From Novosphingobium hassiacum (GTDB lineage Bacteria; Pseudomonadota; Alphaproteobacteria; Sphingomonadales; Sphingomonadaceae), in NCBI RefSeq assembly GCF_014196055.1, contig NZ_JACICY010000001.1, positions 882,203 to 946,202 of the forward strand: DNA of 64,000 nucleotides, given 5' to 3'. The position numbers were made by a program, and so were the translations under genes. Shown here in pieces: positions 25,248-35,161 of this stretch (within the stretch, counting starts at the first letter, position 1; each line of letters opens with the position of its first letter). The notes under the pieces are model-generated. The model made no database searches, was not told where the DNA came from, and saw only the letters and a program-made list of their open reading frames with translations.

Positions 25248-26225
25248 CTACACCATCGCCAGTACTCTTGCATCCTGCCCTTCAGCGCAGAGTTCGACGA
25301 TAAGTTCCCGTATATCGACGGGCGTCGGGCTGATGAAGTGCAGGGCGTCGCCACTGACGGGATGAATGAACCCGAGTTCCGCGGCGTGAAGCGCCTGGCG
25401 GGCAAATTTGAGCCGGGAAAGCAGTGGCCGGAGCCGTGAAGGGGCACGTCCATAGACAGGGTCCCCCAATAGCGCATGGCCGATTGACGCAAGGTGAACG
25501 CGGACTTGGTGGGTTCTCCCGGTCTCGAGCCGGCACTCGACCAGTGCGGCATCCTCGAGCGTCGCCAGCGTGCGGTAATGCGTCACCGCGTGCTTGCCGC
25601 GACCTTCCTCGACCAGCGCCATCTTCTTGCGATCGTGATTGGACCGCGCGATCGCGCCGCGCACCGTTCCCGCAGGGGGCATCGGCGCGCCCGCCGTCAC
25701 GCACTTGTACGCCCGCACGATCGAATGATCGGCAAACTGCTTGGCCAGCCCTTCGTGCGCCACGTCGGTCTTGGCGACGACCAAAAGCCCGGAGGTATCC
25801 TTGTCGATGCGGTGGACGATACCGGGCCGCGCCACCCCGCCGATGCCCGATAGCTGCCCCCGGCAATGGTGCAGCAGCGCGTTGACCAGCGTTCCGTCGA
25901 GATTGCCCGCCGCCGGGTGCACAACCAGCCCCGCAGGCTTGTCTATCACGATCAGCGCGTCGTCTTCATAAATGACGCTCAGCGGAATATCCTGCGCAAC
26001 CGCATGCGCTGGCGTCGCCTCGGGAATGTCGATCGTGAAGTCCGTGCCTTGCGCCGCCTTGATCGTGCCCTGCAAAACGGTCACGCCGCCAAGAGCAATC
26101 CGCCCCTCTCCCAACAGCGCCTTGACCCGCTCGCGCGACAGCCCACTGGCATCGGCCAGCGCCTTGTCGAGCCGCTGCCCGCCGGTCTGGATCGTGCCGG
26201 AAATGATGCTGTCGGATGCCCCCAT
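25248..26225 (-). CDS. rluD: RluA-family 23S rRNA pseudouridine synthase (RluD-like)
   Basis: The 325-residue product has an N-terminal S4 RNA-binding domain (QRLDKALADASGLSRERVKALLGEGRIALGG region). The RluA catalytic core follows, with the active-site Asp in HRIDKDTSGLLVVAK, and RTHQVRVHLASIGHALLGDPVYG is also diagnostic. It isomerises uridines in 23S rRNA (helix 69 positions if truly RluD). The ATG at 26223-26225 is chosen to match family length; the frame extends 81 codons upstream into the divergent promoter. It is transcribed toward rpoH and divergent from a radical SAM gene. Confidence 0.9.
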   Translation of the reverse strand: MGASDSIISGTIQTGGQRLDKALADASGLSRERVKALLGEGRIALGGVTVLQGTIKAAQGTDFTIDIPEATPAHAVAQDIPLSVIYEDDALIVIDKPAGLVVHPAAGNLDGTLVNALLHHCRGQLSGIGGVARPGIVHRIDKDTSGLLVVAKTDVAHEGLAKQFADHSIVRAYKCVTAGAPMPPAGTVRGAIARSNHDRKKMALVEEGRGKHAVTHYRTLATLEDAALVECRLETGRTHQVRVHLASIGHALLGDPVYGRAPSRLRPLLSRLKFARQALHAAELGFIHPVSGDALHFISPTPVDIRELIVELCAEGQDARVLAMV

Positions 26226-26430
26226 CGCCCATGATATGGGAACAGGCGCGGCATCCGGCAAGACAAAGAAAAAGTTGCCGAGGTTAGTGCCGTCATCACA
26301 TCGCACGCCGGACGTTTGCACCTGTAAGCATTTGTAAAACAACCGTCCCAACATGGAACCACGCCAAATATCCGTTCGCGCAGCAAGCCTTCCAGCCATA
26401 GCAACGCAGCAGATTCGTCGGAGAAGCTCG

Positions 26431-27558
26431 ATGACCCTTGCCGCCGTTGCACGCAAGATTGCCCACACCGTTCCAGCAACGGCCCCGCTGCTTAAATCCG
26501 GCTATCGCGCCAGCGAACGCGCGCTGACGACGATCGGCGGAGTCTGGCCGGGCGTGATCCATGCTAATACCGAGAAGATCACGATCGCGATCACCGCCCA
26601 TTGCAACTTGCGCTGCAAGGGCTGCAACTACGGACGAGACTTCATGCCGGGCGCGCAACTGCCGCTGGCACTCTACGCCGACCTGATCGAGGATGCCGCT
26701 GCGGCCAACGTGCCCGCAGTGCGGCTCTACGGCGGCGAACCCCTGCTCCACCCCGATGTCGTGCGCATGGTCGAGATCGCGGGCGACCACGGCGTCGGCG
26801 CTTACATGACCACCAACGCCCTGATCCTCGACCGCAAGATCGACGCACTGCACGGCGCTGGCCTGCGCAAAATCACGATGGGCTACTACGGGCAGGGCGC
26901 AGCGTTCGATGCCTATGTCCAGCGCCCCGGTAGGCATGCACGACTGATCGAGAGCCTGGACGCCACCCGCCGTGCATTCGGTCCGGACAAGCTCGATTTT
27001 CAGTTCAACTTCCTGCTCTCACGCCAGACAGCCAACGTGGCAGCGATCGAGGAAATGCGCGTTTTCGCTGAACGCTATGACGCTGCTGTGCAGATCGATG
27101 TGGTCCACTACTCGCTCCCCTACTTTCAGGACGGCCCCGAAACCGAATTGCAGTTCCGCCCGCAGGACGCCGACGACCTGCGCCGCAGCATCGACCATCT
27201 GCTGGCAATCAAGGCGCGCCAGCCGCAACTGCTGACCGCCTCGCCCACCGCGCTGGTTTCGCTCGAAGATTGGGCGCTGAAGCAGGCCGAGATGAAAGTG
27301 CCGTGCGACGCGCGCAAGCTGTTGTGGATCGGCGCGGACGGATCGGTGATGCTGTGCTACGTCACCTTTCCGCTCGGCAATCTCCACGAGAAGCGTCTGC
27401 GCGACATCCTCTATACGCCCGACCACCATCGCGCCGCGCGTGACGCCTTCGCGCTCAACTGCCCGAACTGCCATTGTGAATCGGCGGCGCGGATCGAAAA
27501 GCACGGCCCGAGCAATCGCAAGTACTCGGCGATGGCCAAGGCACGGACCAAAGCCTGA
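26431..27558 (+). CDS. Radical SAM protein with C-terminal SPASM-like cysteines
   Basis: The protein has 375 residues with the radical SAM cluster Cys58-x3-Cys62-x2-Cys65 (CNLRCKGC), a GGE-type SAM motif (VRLYGGEPLLHPD), and a C-terminal cysteine set (VPCDARKL, VMLCYV, NCPNCHC) that probably holds an auxiliary Fe-S cluster. It performs S-adenosylmethionine-dependent radical chemistry on an unknown substrate. The start has GGAG 7 nt upstream; the open frame extends 26 codons further without support. A GT4 glycosyltransferase follows 11 bp downstream, so the pair is probably one operon. Its N-terminus (about 45 residues before the barrel) is helical and basic. Confidence 0.85.
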   Translation: MTLAAVARKIAHTVPATAPLLKSGYRASERALTTIGGVWPGVIHANTEKITIAITAHCNLRCKGCNYGRDFMPGAQLPLALYADLIEDAAAANVPAVRLYGGEPLLHPDVVRMVEIAGDHGVGAYMTTNALILDRKIDALHGAGLRKITMGYYGQGAAFDAYVQRPGRHARLIESLDATRRAFGPDKLDFQFNFLLSRQTANVAAIEEMRVFAERYDAAVQIDVVHYSLPYFQDGPETELQFRPQDADDLRRSIDHLLAIKARQPQLLTASPTALVSLEDWALKQAEMKVPCDARKLLWIGADGSVMLCYVTFPLGNLHEKRLRDILYTPDHHRAARDAFALNCPNCHCESAARIEKHGPSNRKYSAMAKARTKA

Positions 27559-27569
27559 CACAGCACATC

Positions 27570-28631
27570 ATGCGCATCGCCCACTTCCTGCCCAATCTGA
27601 CTGTCGGCGGCCGTGAACGCATCGCCAACGATCTGGCGCGAGCGGGTAGGGCGCTGGGCCAGCAACCAATGCTGGTGGGCTACGAGCCCGTTGCTGCCAA
27701 CATCGCGACGCTTACCCCCCAGGTCGAATATGTCCAGTTGGACCGGCACGACGCAGGCTTCGTAGCAAAGTTGCGCGACCTGTTCCGGCGCGAACGGATC
27801 GCGCTGGTACATGCGCACGGCCACATCGCGGCGGTCCATCTTGCGCAGGCGATTCAAGGGTGGGCGGACAGGCCCGCCAGTCTCGCGACCATGCATCTCG
27901 GCATGCAGGGCACATGGCGGTGGCTTTGGTCGATTCGCCGTGCGCTGCGCGCAATGGACGGGCTCAACGCCGTCTCAAATGATCTGGCGACAACGTATGC
28001 AACGATTGCAGGCCGTGCTGTGGCGACGATCCCCAACGGTATCGAATGCGCGCCCTACCTCGCTATCGACCCTCTGCTGCCATTTGCCGGCGCGCCTTTC
28101 CGTTTCGCGATGCTCTCGCGTCTCGATCCGGTGAAGCGCCATATCGATGCCGTCCATGCTGCGGACCGGCTGATCGAGCGGGGTTCCGACATCGAACTCC
28201 ATATCGCGGGCGAAGGCGCGATGAGTGCACAAATCGGCGACCTCGCATCTACAAGGCCGTGGGTAAGGCTGGCCGGCTCGGTCGATCCCTTGGCATTTCT
28301 CAGCGACAAGCAGGTGTTTCTGATGCCGTCGCGCGCCGAAGGGTCGCCACTCGCGCTGATCGAAGCCATGGCATCGGGACTTCCATCGATCGTGAGCGAC
28401 TTGCCGTCGTTGCGCGCGCTCGCCGGCGACGCGGCGCACTTCGTCGCTGTTGCCCACCATGACGCGATGGCAGACGAGATGGGGCAACTGATGACACAGC
28501 CCACACAGTGGCGAGCGATGTCCCGGCGCGCTCGGTCGCGCGCGAAGACCTTAGACCTTTCGGTGTCGTCACGGCGCTATTGCGCGATCTACGCAGACCT
28601 TGTCGCAGCAGGCCGCGCCGACGCAGCCTGA
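27570..28631 (+). CDS. Family 4 glycosyltransferase
   Basis: This 353-residue GT-B enzyme has the N-terminal nucleotide-sugar fold start (IAHFLPNLTVGGRERIANDLA) and a central VHAHGHIAAVHLA. The C-terminal donor-binding half contains FAMLSRLDPVKRHIDAV and the EX7E motif in PSRAEGSPLALIEAMASGLP. It transfers an activated sugar to an unknown acceptor. It starts 11 bp after the radical SAM gene, so the two probably act in one modification pathway. It converges on the OprB-like porin gene with 13 bp between stops. No signal peptide. Confidence 0.9.
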   Translation: MRIAHFLPNLTVGGRERIANDLARAGRALGQQPMLVGYEPVAANIATLTPQVEYVQLDRHDAGFVAKLRDLFRRERIALVHAHGHIAAVHLAQAIQGWADRPASLATMHLGMQGTWRWLWSIRRALRAMDGLNAVSNDLATTYATIAGRAVATIPNGIECAPYLAIDPLLPFAGAPFRFAMLSRLDPVKRHIDAVHAADRLIERGSDIELHIAGEGAMSAQIGDLASTRPWVRLAGSVDPLAFLSDKQVFLMPSRAEGSPLALIEAMASGLPSIVSDLPSLRALAGDAAHFVAVAHHDAMADEMGQLMTQPTQWRAMSRRARSRAKTLDLSVSSRRYCAIYADLVAAGRADAA

Positions 28632-28644
28632 TTGTTGGCCAGGC

Positions 28645-29808
28645 TCAGAAGCTGGCGGTCACCCGCAACGTCGCCACCACCGCATCGCTTGCCGCAAGAT
28701 CAGCGCCAGGACGGCGGATCCATTGCAGGTCGGGCTGGACTGCCAGCCACGGCGTCAGGCTGTCGGCATACGTCACCTCGAACGCCGTTTCGCCCGAGGC
28801 CGGGCGTCCGCCAGCGGCAGCGAAAGCATCGCGGAAGTGGTCGCTGGTCCAAGCGTGATGGACACCTACGGAAAACTCGCTGTCGAGCCGAGAGGCGATC
28901 GCAGGTGCCAGCAGCAGCCCCGTCTGAAACCCGCCGGTGAACGGCGTGGTGTGCGGATCGGACAGCCCTGCGCGCAGGAAAGCTGTCAATTGCCGCCCCT
29001 CGCCCGGCAGCAGATCGCCTTCGACCACGAAGTAGGCGCCTTGCGCGGGCTTGCGCAGAGGCGCGCCGTCCGGTGCGGTCTCGACGCTGTCCTCTGGATT
29101 GCGCGAATAGCGCCAGACGCCCGCCGATCCGCGCAAGCGGCCTTCGGACTTGCCCACTTCGGCGATCAGCAGCACGCCGTCCCTGAAGCTCATGTCGATC
29201 CCGCCGCTGTCGCCGATTGTGCTGGCGCGCGCATTGACGACAGCTGCCTGCACATAGCCTCCGCCATCTCCCAGCGACAGGCGCAACCTTGCGGCAAGCG
29301 CGCTGTAGGGAAAGATCGACGGTCCGTTCGGCCCGGTCGCCGCCAGTTCCGAGCCGATGCCGAAGGGCGGGGCCAGCAACACGCCTGCGGCATCGTTGGC
29401 ATAGAATTCGCTGTTGAGGTCATAGAGCCCGATCAGCAGGCTCGCCCCTTTGCCCAGATCCTGCTCAACCCACGCCTCGAACAGGCGCAGGCCCGCGTCG
29501 GGCACCTCGATATTGTCGACCCCCTGCAAGGTCATGGCCGCGTCATTGGGCCGCGCGCCGCGGTTGTCGAGCACGTGGGCATAGGCTTTCGCCCCGTTCC
29601 ATCCGATCAGCACTGCCAGGTCCGCCTCGGCTGTCAGGTCGATGTTGCTCAGCACGCGCAGCCTCGCATCGCCATCGCCTGCGACCACGCTGGCGATGTC
29701 GAGCGTCACCGCTCCGCCAAGGTCAATCGGTCGATCACCGGCACGCGCCGATGCGGGTGCCAGCGCCAGCGCCAGCGCCAGCGCAGCAAGGCCCGCGCGC
29801 ATGGTCAT
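28645..29808 (-). CDS. OprB-like carbohydrate-selective porin
   Basis: This outer-membrane protein has 387 residues and a signal peptide (cleavage near ASARA-GD). It has an OprB-type barrel: [38 protein letters not shown], and a closing TASF. OprB porins admit sugars across the outer membrane. Its ATG overlaps the stop of the preceding chemoreceptor gene (ATGA), so receptor and porin are translated from one mRNA. That is unusual and may link nutrient uptake to taxis. Confidence 0.85.
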   Translation of the reverse strand: MTMRAGLAALALALALAPASARAGDRPIDLGGAVTLDIASVVAGDGDARLRVLSNIDLTAEADLAVLIGWNGAKAYAHVLDNRGARPNDAAMTLQGVDNIEVPDAGLRLFEAWVEQDLGKGASLLIGLYDLNSEFYANDAAGVLLAPPFGIGSELAATGPNGPSIFPYSALAARLRLSLGDGGGYVQAAVVNARASTIGDSGGIDMSFRDGVLLIAEVGKSEGRLRGSAGVWRYSRNPEDSVETAPDGAPLRKPAQGAYFVVEGDLLPGEGRQLTAFLRAGLSDPHTTPFTGGFQTGLLLAPAIASRLDSEFSVGVHHAWTSDHFRDAFAAAGGRPASGETAFEVTYADSLTPWLAVQPDLQWIRRPGADLAASDAVVATLRVTASF

Positions 29809-31559
29809 GCCGCAGCCCGCAGCGCACGTTTGCGCACTGCGCCCGTCGCGGCAGGCAGGACGAACCGGCCCAGTTGCTGGACGACTTCGCCGATCGAGCC
29901 GACCGACGCGCGGCTGGCATTATCGACCTGTTCGGCCACGGCAGAATTGCTTTGCGTGATCTGTTCGATCTGCTTCGATGTCTGGTCGATCGAGCGCAAG
30001 GCGAGGTCCTGCTCACTCGCGCCTGCCTGAACGACTTCCATCATCGCATTGATCTCGTTCATCTGCTCGGTGATCTCCCGCAGGGTCGATCCGGCATCGC
30101 GAACCAGCCGCACGCCCTCACCCACCTCGCGCGAGGAATTGACGATCAGGTCCTTGATCTCGTGCGCGGCGTCGGCGCTGCGCAGGGCAAGCGCCCGCAC
30201 TTCGCTGGCGACGACCGCAAATCCGCGTCCCTGTTCGCCCGCCCGCGCCGCCTCGACGCCCGCGTTGAGCGCAAGCAGGTTGGTCTGGAATGCGATCGCG
30301 TCGATCACGCTGACGATCTGGCCGATCTCCTGCGAGGCAACCTCGATCCGGTCCATCGCCGCTTCGGCGTCTTGGATCACGTCACCGCCGCGCGTAATCA
30401 CCTGCCCGACGCTGTCGACCGCATGGCGTGCCGTGCTGACTGCCTGGGTCGAGCCCGCCACGCGCAGCGCCAGATTGGTGATCGCAGCGGTTGTCTCTTC
30501 GAGACTGGCAGCCTGACTGGCGTTCCGGTTGGACAGGTCACCGGCCGCGTTACCAATTTCCAGCGCCACCGCGTGAAGCCGCTCGGTCGATCCCTGAACG
30601 TTCGAAAGCGTGTTGCCCAGTGCGTGGAGCGCCGCATTGAAATCGGTGCGCAGCTTTTCGAACGGTCCCGCCAGCGGCTGATCGATCGTATAGGCAAGGT
30701 TGCCTGCGGCCAGCTCGCTCAGGCCCGACCCGATCGACGAAACGATCGAATGGGCCTGCGATGCGGTTTCCGCGCGCGCCTGCGCCAGATTGCCGCGCAG
30801 CACATCGAGCGAGCGAACTAGATCGCCCAGTTCGTCATGGCGCGCGCCACCCTCGATCGCGATCTCGAGGTTGCCATCGGCCATTCCCCGAACCGCGCTG
30901 GCTAGATCGACGATCGGCTTGACAAGATCCTTGCGACCGTACCGCGCGATCGTGGCCAGCGCCAAGAGGGTCAACAGCAGGCTGGCGAACGCCAGGTAGC
31001 GAGCCTCCATGGCGATCGCTTGTGCTTCCTGGGACGTCTTTCCAGCATGGGCCTGCAGCGCATCCGAGATCTGCCCCATTTCGGTTTCCAGTTGCAGGAA
31101 CAACTTCTGGAACAGGCGCAACTGGGTGTCGTCCGGGATGACACCTGCGCGGGCTTGCTGCGCGATTGTCGTGGCGATGCCGACATAGGCCCTGAACGCC
31201 TTTTCGGCCTTGGTCCGTGCGGCCAGAACCTCCGGCGCGTCATCGACTTTGGCGGTCGGGGCCATGTTCGCCTGAAATTCGGCAAGGCGGTCGTCGAGTT
31301 CGCGGGCGGTCGCCTGTGCGTCGATTGCAGATGTCTGGCGCGACGCGACGATGCTGACCACTTCCCCGCGTATCGCGTCATGGCCCATATCGGCTTCCAT
31401 GTGCTGTCGCAGGAGCGCTGTCGCCGCGGTTATGCGGTTCATCGCGCTTTCCTGCCGCGCCATGCCGATCGCGCTCAACGTTGTCGAAACAGTTGCAGCC
31501 GCAGCGAGCACCGCACAGCCGATCCAGACCTTCCGGATTATCGTTTGCTTTTTCAGCAT
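29805..31559 (-). CDS. Methyl-accepting chemotaxis protein
   Basis: A 584-residue transducer. Transmembrane segment 1 lies at about residues 9-31 and a four-helix periplasmic sensor (about 35-190) follows. TM2 is near 195-215, then a HAMP domain ([17 protein letters not shown]) and a signalling domain with the hairpin tip [20 protein letters not shown]. It senses an unknown ligand and controls CheA. The C-terminus ends RALRAAA without an obvious CheR-binding pentapeptide. AGGA precedes the ATG. A CRP-like palindrome lies about 58 bp upstream. It is coupled to the OprB-like porin gene downstream. No che genes are nearby. Confidence 0.92.
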   Translation of the reverse strand: MLKKQTIIRKVWIGCAVLAAAATVSTTLSAIGMARQESAMNRITAATALLRQHMEADMGHDAIRGEVVSIVASRQTSAIDAQATARELDDRLAEFQANMAPTAKVDDAPEVLAARTKAEKAFRAYVGIATTIAQQARAGVIPDDTQLRLFQKLFLQLETEMGQISDALQAHAGKTSQEAQAIAMEARYLAFASLLLTLLALATIARYGRKDLVKPIVDLASAVRGMADGNLEIAIEGGARHDELGDLVRSLDVLRGNLAQARAETASQAHSIVSSIGSGLSELAAGNLAYTIDQPLAGPFEKLRTDFNAALHALGNTLSNVQGSTERLHAVALEIGNAAGDLSNRNASQAASLEETTAAITNLALRVAGSTQAVSTARHAVDSVGQVITRGGDVIQDAEAAMDRIEVASQEIGQIVSVIDAIAFQTNLLALNAGVEAARAGEQGRGFAVVASEVRALALRSADAAHEIKDLIVNSSREVGEGVRLVRDAGSTLREITEQMNEINAMMEVVQAGASEQDLALRSIDQTSKQIEQITQSNSAVAEQVDNASRASVGSIGEVVQQLGRFVLPAATGAVRKRALRAAA

Positions 31560-31616
31560 CGATCAAGTTCCTTTGTCGTCCACAGAAAGCAAACAACCAA
31601 GGTGAACCGTGGCACA

Positions 31617-31634
31617 GCGTGAATAAAATCACGC
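31617..31634. promoter_or_regulatory. CRP-like palindrome GCGTGA-N6-TCACGC upstream of the chemoreceptor gene
   Basis: The arms GCGTGA and TCACGC are perfect complements separated by ataaaa. The core GTGA-N6-TCAC and the A-rich spacer closely match the operator near the crp-like gene (GTGATCAAAATCAC versus GTGAATAAAATCAC). It is 58 bp upstream of the chemoreceptor start and 85 bp from the divergent M67 gene. Confidence 0.6.
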
Positions 31635-31718
31635 GAGCGGAGGCTAGGTAGTAGCACCAAGCGGTATCCGCAGCGCAGGCTTGCCCTAGCTCCCTGATCA
31701 GGCCAAACCCTGCCAGCA

Positions 31719-32123
31719 ATGCCGCCCGAGCTGACGATCGCGCCAGACGCCTACGCCACGATGGTGACCGCTGCAGCTGCGGCGCGTCCGCTCGAAGTTT
31801 GCGGACTGCTGTTGGGTACGGGCGCGCACATCGCAACCGCGCAAGTTACCGCCAACGTCGCTTGCAACCCGGACCGGCACTTCGAAATCGACCCGGCCGC
31901 TCTGATCGCGGCGCATCGCGCTGTGCGCGATGGCAGCGGCCCGCAGGTTGTGGGATACTTTCACTCACACCCCAACGGGCTGGCGCGCCCGTCTGTTACC
32001 GATGCCGAATCGGCCGCGCGCGACGGGCGGGTTTGGATAATCGTCGCCGGCGATACGACTACGTGTTGGTCCGATGGGCCGGGTGGCTTCGAACCACTTT
32101 CATACTGCGTAATGCAGGGCTAA
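31719..32123 (+). CDS. M67-family (JAMM/MPN+) metallopeptidase
   Basis: The 134-residue JAMM-domain protein has the full zinc motif: Glu in EVCGLLLG, His-x-His in GYFHSHPNG, and Ser-x2-Asp in PSVTDAE. Bacterial JAMM enzymes cleave isopeptide or peptide bonds, often in sulfur-carrier protein processing, or act as desampylases. No ubiquitin-like partner or MoeB-like E1 is adjacent, so the substrate is open. The ATG lies 85 bp beyond the CRP-like palindrome and is divergent from the chemoreceptor. chpT follows 55 bp downstream. Confidence 0.88.
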   Translation: MPPELTIAPDAYATMVTAAAAARPLEVCGLLLGTGAHIATAQVTANVACNPDRHFEIDPAALIAAHRAVRDGSGPQVVGYFHSHPNGLARPSVTDAESAARDGRVWIIVAGDTTTCWSDGPGGFEPLSYCVMQG

Positions 32124-32178
32124 GGCAGTCACCCGCACCACGAGCGACCTAATCAGGCAAAGGGACAATCTCCTCAAC

Positions 32179-32820
32179 ATGACCGTTTCCCCGATCGATC
32201 TTGCCAGCCTGCTCTGCTCGCGCCTGTGCCACGACCTGCTAAGCCCAGTGGGCGCGCTTTCCAATGGCCTCGAACTTCTCGCCGACGAGAAGGACCCCGA
32301 AATGCGCCAGCGCTGCTTCGAACTGCTCGAACAGAGCGCCAAGGCATCGGCAGACAAGCTCAAGTTCTTCCGCCTCGCCTTCGGTGCGGCTGGTGGCTTC
32401 GGCGAACAGATCGCGGTCGGCGAAGCGCGCGCGCTGGTCGATGCGCTGGCGGGCAGCAACGGCCGCGTCTCGGTCAACTGGATGTTCGGCGTCGATGCGC
32501 TGGGCAAACCAGCGGTCAAGACGCTGCTCAACCTTGCGTTGATCGGCCTCGACGCTCTGGTGCGCGGCGGCACGCTCGACATCGGCGCCGAAGTTCTCGA
32601 CGGCTCGACCGAGATCGTCGTCCGCGCGGCCGGACAACGCATCGCCTTTGACCCAACGATCGGGCAGGCGCTCGAAGGCAAGCTGGCCTCGACCGAACTG
32701 TCCAGCCGAACCGCACCTGCCGCGATGGTCCAGCAGCTCGCCGCAGCTGTTGGCGGCAGCGTGCAGGTCCACGTCACGGCGGAAAGCCTCGTGCTCGGCG
32801 CGGTCCTCCCTTCCAACTGA
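32179..32820 (+). CDS. chpT: Histidine phosphotransferase ChpT
   Basis: This 213-residue protein resembles a histidine kinase core without ATP binding. It has a dimerisation helix with the phospho-accepting His18 (SRLCHDLLSPVGAL), then a degenerate ATPase-like fold. In alphaproteobacteria ChpT relays phosphate from CckA to CtrA and CpdR, controlling the cell cycle and ClpXP-dependent proteolysis. clpX and clpP occur elsewhere in this window, but cckA and ctrA do not. The gene is followed 2 bp later by an amidase gene. Confidence 0.92.
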   Translation: MTVSPIDLASLLCSRLCHDLLSPVGALSNGLELLADEKDPEMRQRCFELLEQSAKASADKLKFFRLAFGAAGGFGEQIAVGEARALVDALAGSNGRVSVNWMFGVDALGKPAVKTLLNLALIGLDALVRGGTLDIGAEVLDGSTEIVVRAAGQRIAFDPTIGQALEGKLASTELSSRTAPAAMVQQLAAAVGGSVQVHVTAESLVLGAVLPSN

Positions 32821-32822
32821 CC

Positions 32823-33527
32823 ATGCGCCGCTGGCTCGTCCATCGCGAGGTCCCCTCGCCCAACTGGAACGAGCGCAAGCTGCCGATCACCATGGTCGTG
32901 CTGCACTATACGGGCATGGAAACCGCGCAGGCCGCGCTCGACCGGCTGTGCGATCCGGCGGCGGAAGTCTCGGCGCATTACATGATCGACGAGGACGGCA
33001 CGGTCACCGGCCTTGTCGATGAAGACAAACGCGCGTGGCATGCCGGGCGTGGGAGCTGGCGCGGGATCACCGATGTCAATTCGGCCAGCATCGGCATCGA
33101 GCTGGTCAATCCGGGCCACGAATTCGGCTACCGCCCCTTCCCCGACGCGCAGATCGAGGCGCTGCTCCCGCTACTGGCCGACATCGTCAAGCGCCACAAC
33201 ATCCCGCGCGCCAACATTGTCGGACACTCGGACATCGCGCCCGCCCGCAAGGACGATCCAGGCGAACTGTTCCCGTGGGAAACGCTGGCGCGCCACCGCC
33301 TGTGCCTGCCCACACCCAAGCTCAAGATCCGGCTGCTGTTCGACAACGAGGGTGCGTTCTTCCTCGCGCTCGACCGCTTCGGATACGACATCACCGACCA
33401 GAAAGCCGCCGTGCGCGCGTTCCAGCGGCGCTGGCGTCCGCACAAGATCGATGGCGAGGTAGACGGACAGATCGGGGCATTGCTGTTCGAACTGCTGTTG
33501 GAACGCGATCTGGGCCATGCTAGGTGA
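32823..33527 (+). CDS. N-acetylmuramoyl-L-alanine amidase, AmpD/AmiD type
   Basis: The 234-residue product is an amidase_2 zinc enzyme. The ligands are His in VLHYTGM and His in VGHSDIAPARKDDPG with its Asp, and AWHAGRGSW and SIGIELVNPG complete the fold. A C-terminal peptidoglycan-binding-like helical domain follows (AVRAFQRRWRP). It cleaves the bond between MurNAc and L-Ala in cell-wall fragments. No signal peptide is present, which supports a cytoplasmic AmpD-like recycling role. It is probably co-transcribed with chpT (2-bp gap). The stop is only 6 nt before the mature RNase P RNA. Confidence 0.92.
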   Translation: MRRWLVHREVPSPNWNERKLPITMVVLHYTGMETAQAALDRLCDPAAEVSAHYMIDEDGTVTGLVDEDKRAWHAGRGSWRGITDVNSASIGIELVNPGHEFGYRPFPDAQIEALLPLLADIVKRHNIPRANIVGHSDIAPARKDDPGELFPWETLARHRLCLPTPKLKIRLLFDNEGAFFLALDRFGYDITDQKAAVRAFQRRWRPHKIDGEVDGQIGALLFELLLERDLGHAR

Positions 33528-33533
33528 CCGCCG

Positions 33534-33938
<405 letters not shown>

Positions 33939-33982
33939 TATTGTTCGTTTCCACCACTTGCCCGACGCGCTAGGGGACGCAG

Positions 33983-34918
33983 ATGTCCGGCGCGCATCAC
34001 CATGACCACGATCATGCCCACGGGCACGGTCATTCCCACGCCCCTGCCAGCTTCGGCCGCGCCTTTGCGGTCGGCATCGCGCTCAATCTTGCCTTCGTGG
34101 TGGTAGAGGCGGTCTATGGTGTGATCGCCGGGTCGATGGCGCTGGTCGCAGACGCGGGCCACAACCTGTCGGACGTGTTGGGCCTAGTCATCGCCTGGAT
34201 CGCCAGCATCCTCGCCGCACGCCCACCCTCGGCCCGGTACACTTACGGCCTCAAGTCCAGTTCGATCCTTGCCGCGCTGGGCAATGCGGCCTTCCTGCTG
34301 GTGGCGCTTGGCGCGATTCTGGTCGAGACGATCCGCCGCCTGATCGATCCGGAACCCGTTGCAGGCGGGCCGGTGATGATCGTGGCGACCATCGGCATCG
34401 TCATCAACACCGCCACCGCGCTGATGTTCATGCGTGGCCGCAAGCACGACATCAACATTCGCGGTGCCTATCTGCACATGGCGGCCGACGCAGCCGTATC
34501 GGCAGGCGTGGTCGTAGCAGGGCTGCTGATCACGCTGACCGGCGCGCAGTGGATCGATCCGGTCACGAGCCTTGCCATCGTTGGCATCATCGCAGTCGGG
34601 ACTTGGGGCCTGCTCAAGGATTCGCTCAAGATGAGCATGCATGCCGTGCCGCCGGGCGTCGACGAGCGCCGCGTGCGCGCCTTCATTACCGGGCTGAGCG
34701 GCGTCGAGGCGGTGCACGATCTGCACATCTGGCCCATCAGCACGACCGAAACCGCACTGACCGCGCACCTCGTCATGCCCGGCGGTTATCCCGGCGATGG
34801 CTTCCTGCACAAACTCGCTCACGAACTCGAGCACGACTTCGGCATCTGTCACGCCACGGTGCAGGTCGAAACGCTGGCAGGGCACGATTGCGCGTTGTTG
34901 AGCGAACATACGGTCTGA
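33983..34918 (+). CDS. Cation diffusion facilitator (zinc/cobalt/cadmium efflux)
   Basis: The 311-residue transporter has a His/Asp-rich N-terminus (residues 5-20) and six predicted membrane helices. The metal-site motifs DAGHNLSD in TM2 and HMAADAAVS in TM5 are present, as is a cytoplasmic C-terminal domain ending HDCALLSEHTV. It exports Zn2+ (or Co2+/Cd2+) in exchange for protons; ZitB/CzcD are the closest well-known types. It follows rnpB by 44 bp and ends well before a strong terminator. Confidence 0.93.
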   Translation: MSGAHHHDHDHAHGHGHSHAPASFGRAFAVGIALNLAFVVVEAVYGVIAGSMALVADAGHNLSDVLGLVIAWIASILAARPPSARYTYGLKSSSILAALGNAAFLLVALGAILVETIRRLIDPEPVAGGPVMIVATIGIVINTATALMFMRGRKHDINIRGAYLHMAADAAVSAGVVVAGLLITLTGAQWIDPVTSLAIVGIIAVGTWGLLKDSLKMSMHAVPPGVDERRVRAFITGLSGVEAVHDLHIWPISTTETALTAHLVMPGGYPGDGFLHKLAHELEHDFGICHATVQVETLAGHDCALLSEHTV

Positions 34919-35081
34919 CCTGACCTTGCGGGCACTGTCCCCAAAGGACATGTCGGCATAGCGACCCGCCGAGCGCAGTTTCTTGTCGCAAGGGACGCGC
35001 TTCGGTTCAGACTTACCCCTTCGGCTCCGGGCATCCCTTCATCGTCCTGCCGTGATCCTTCCCTCCGGCCAGGATTCTCTT

Positions 35082-35114
35082 CGGCGCGCTGCTTCACGGC
35101 GGCGCGCCGTTTTT
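35082..35114 (+). terminator. Rho-independent terminator downstream of the cation efflux gene
   Basis: A perfect 8-bp G/C stem (cggcgcgc/gcgcgccg, 12-nt loop) runs directly into five T residues. It lies ~165 bp past the transporter stop. Confidence 0.75.
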
Positions 35115-35135
35115 CCAGTTTGCTGCGGCATTTCA

Positions 35136-35161
35136 GGAACATGCCCTAAGGGCCATCTGTT
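35136..35161 (+). promoter_or_regulatory. Candidate EcfG (general stress) promoter for the fasciclin gene
   Basis: GGAAC (35136-35140), a 17-bp spacer and TGTT (35158-35161) match the alphaproteobacterial EcfG consensus GGAAC-N16/17-CGTT except for one base of the -10 element. It is 100 bp upstream of the start. Confidence 0.4.

Noticed and set aside
28600..30030. A 476-codon plus-strand open frame across the porin and chemoreceptor genes.
   Set aside because: It spans two well-supported minus-strand genes and is a composition shadow.
33983..34060. His/Asp-rich repeat-like stretch that could look like a short DNA repeat array.
   Set aside because: It is the metal-binding N-terminus of the cation efflux protein. 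No spacer-repeat structure exists, so it is not a CRISPR array.
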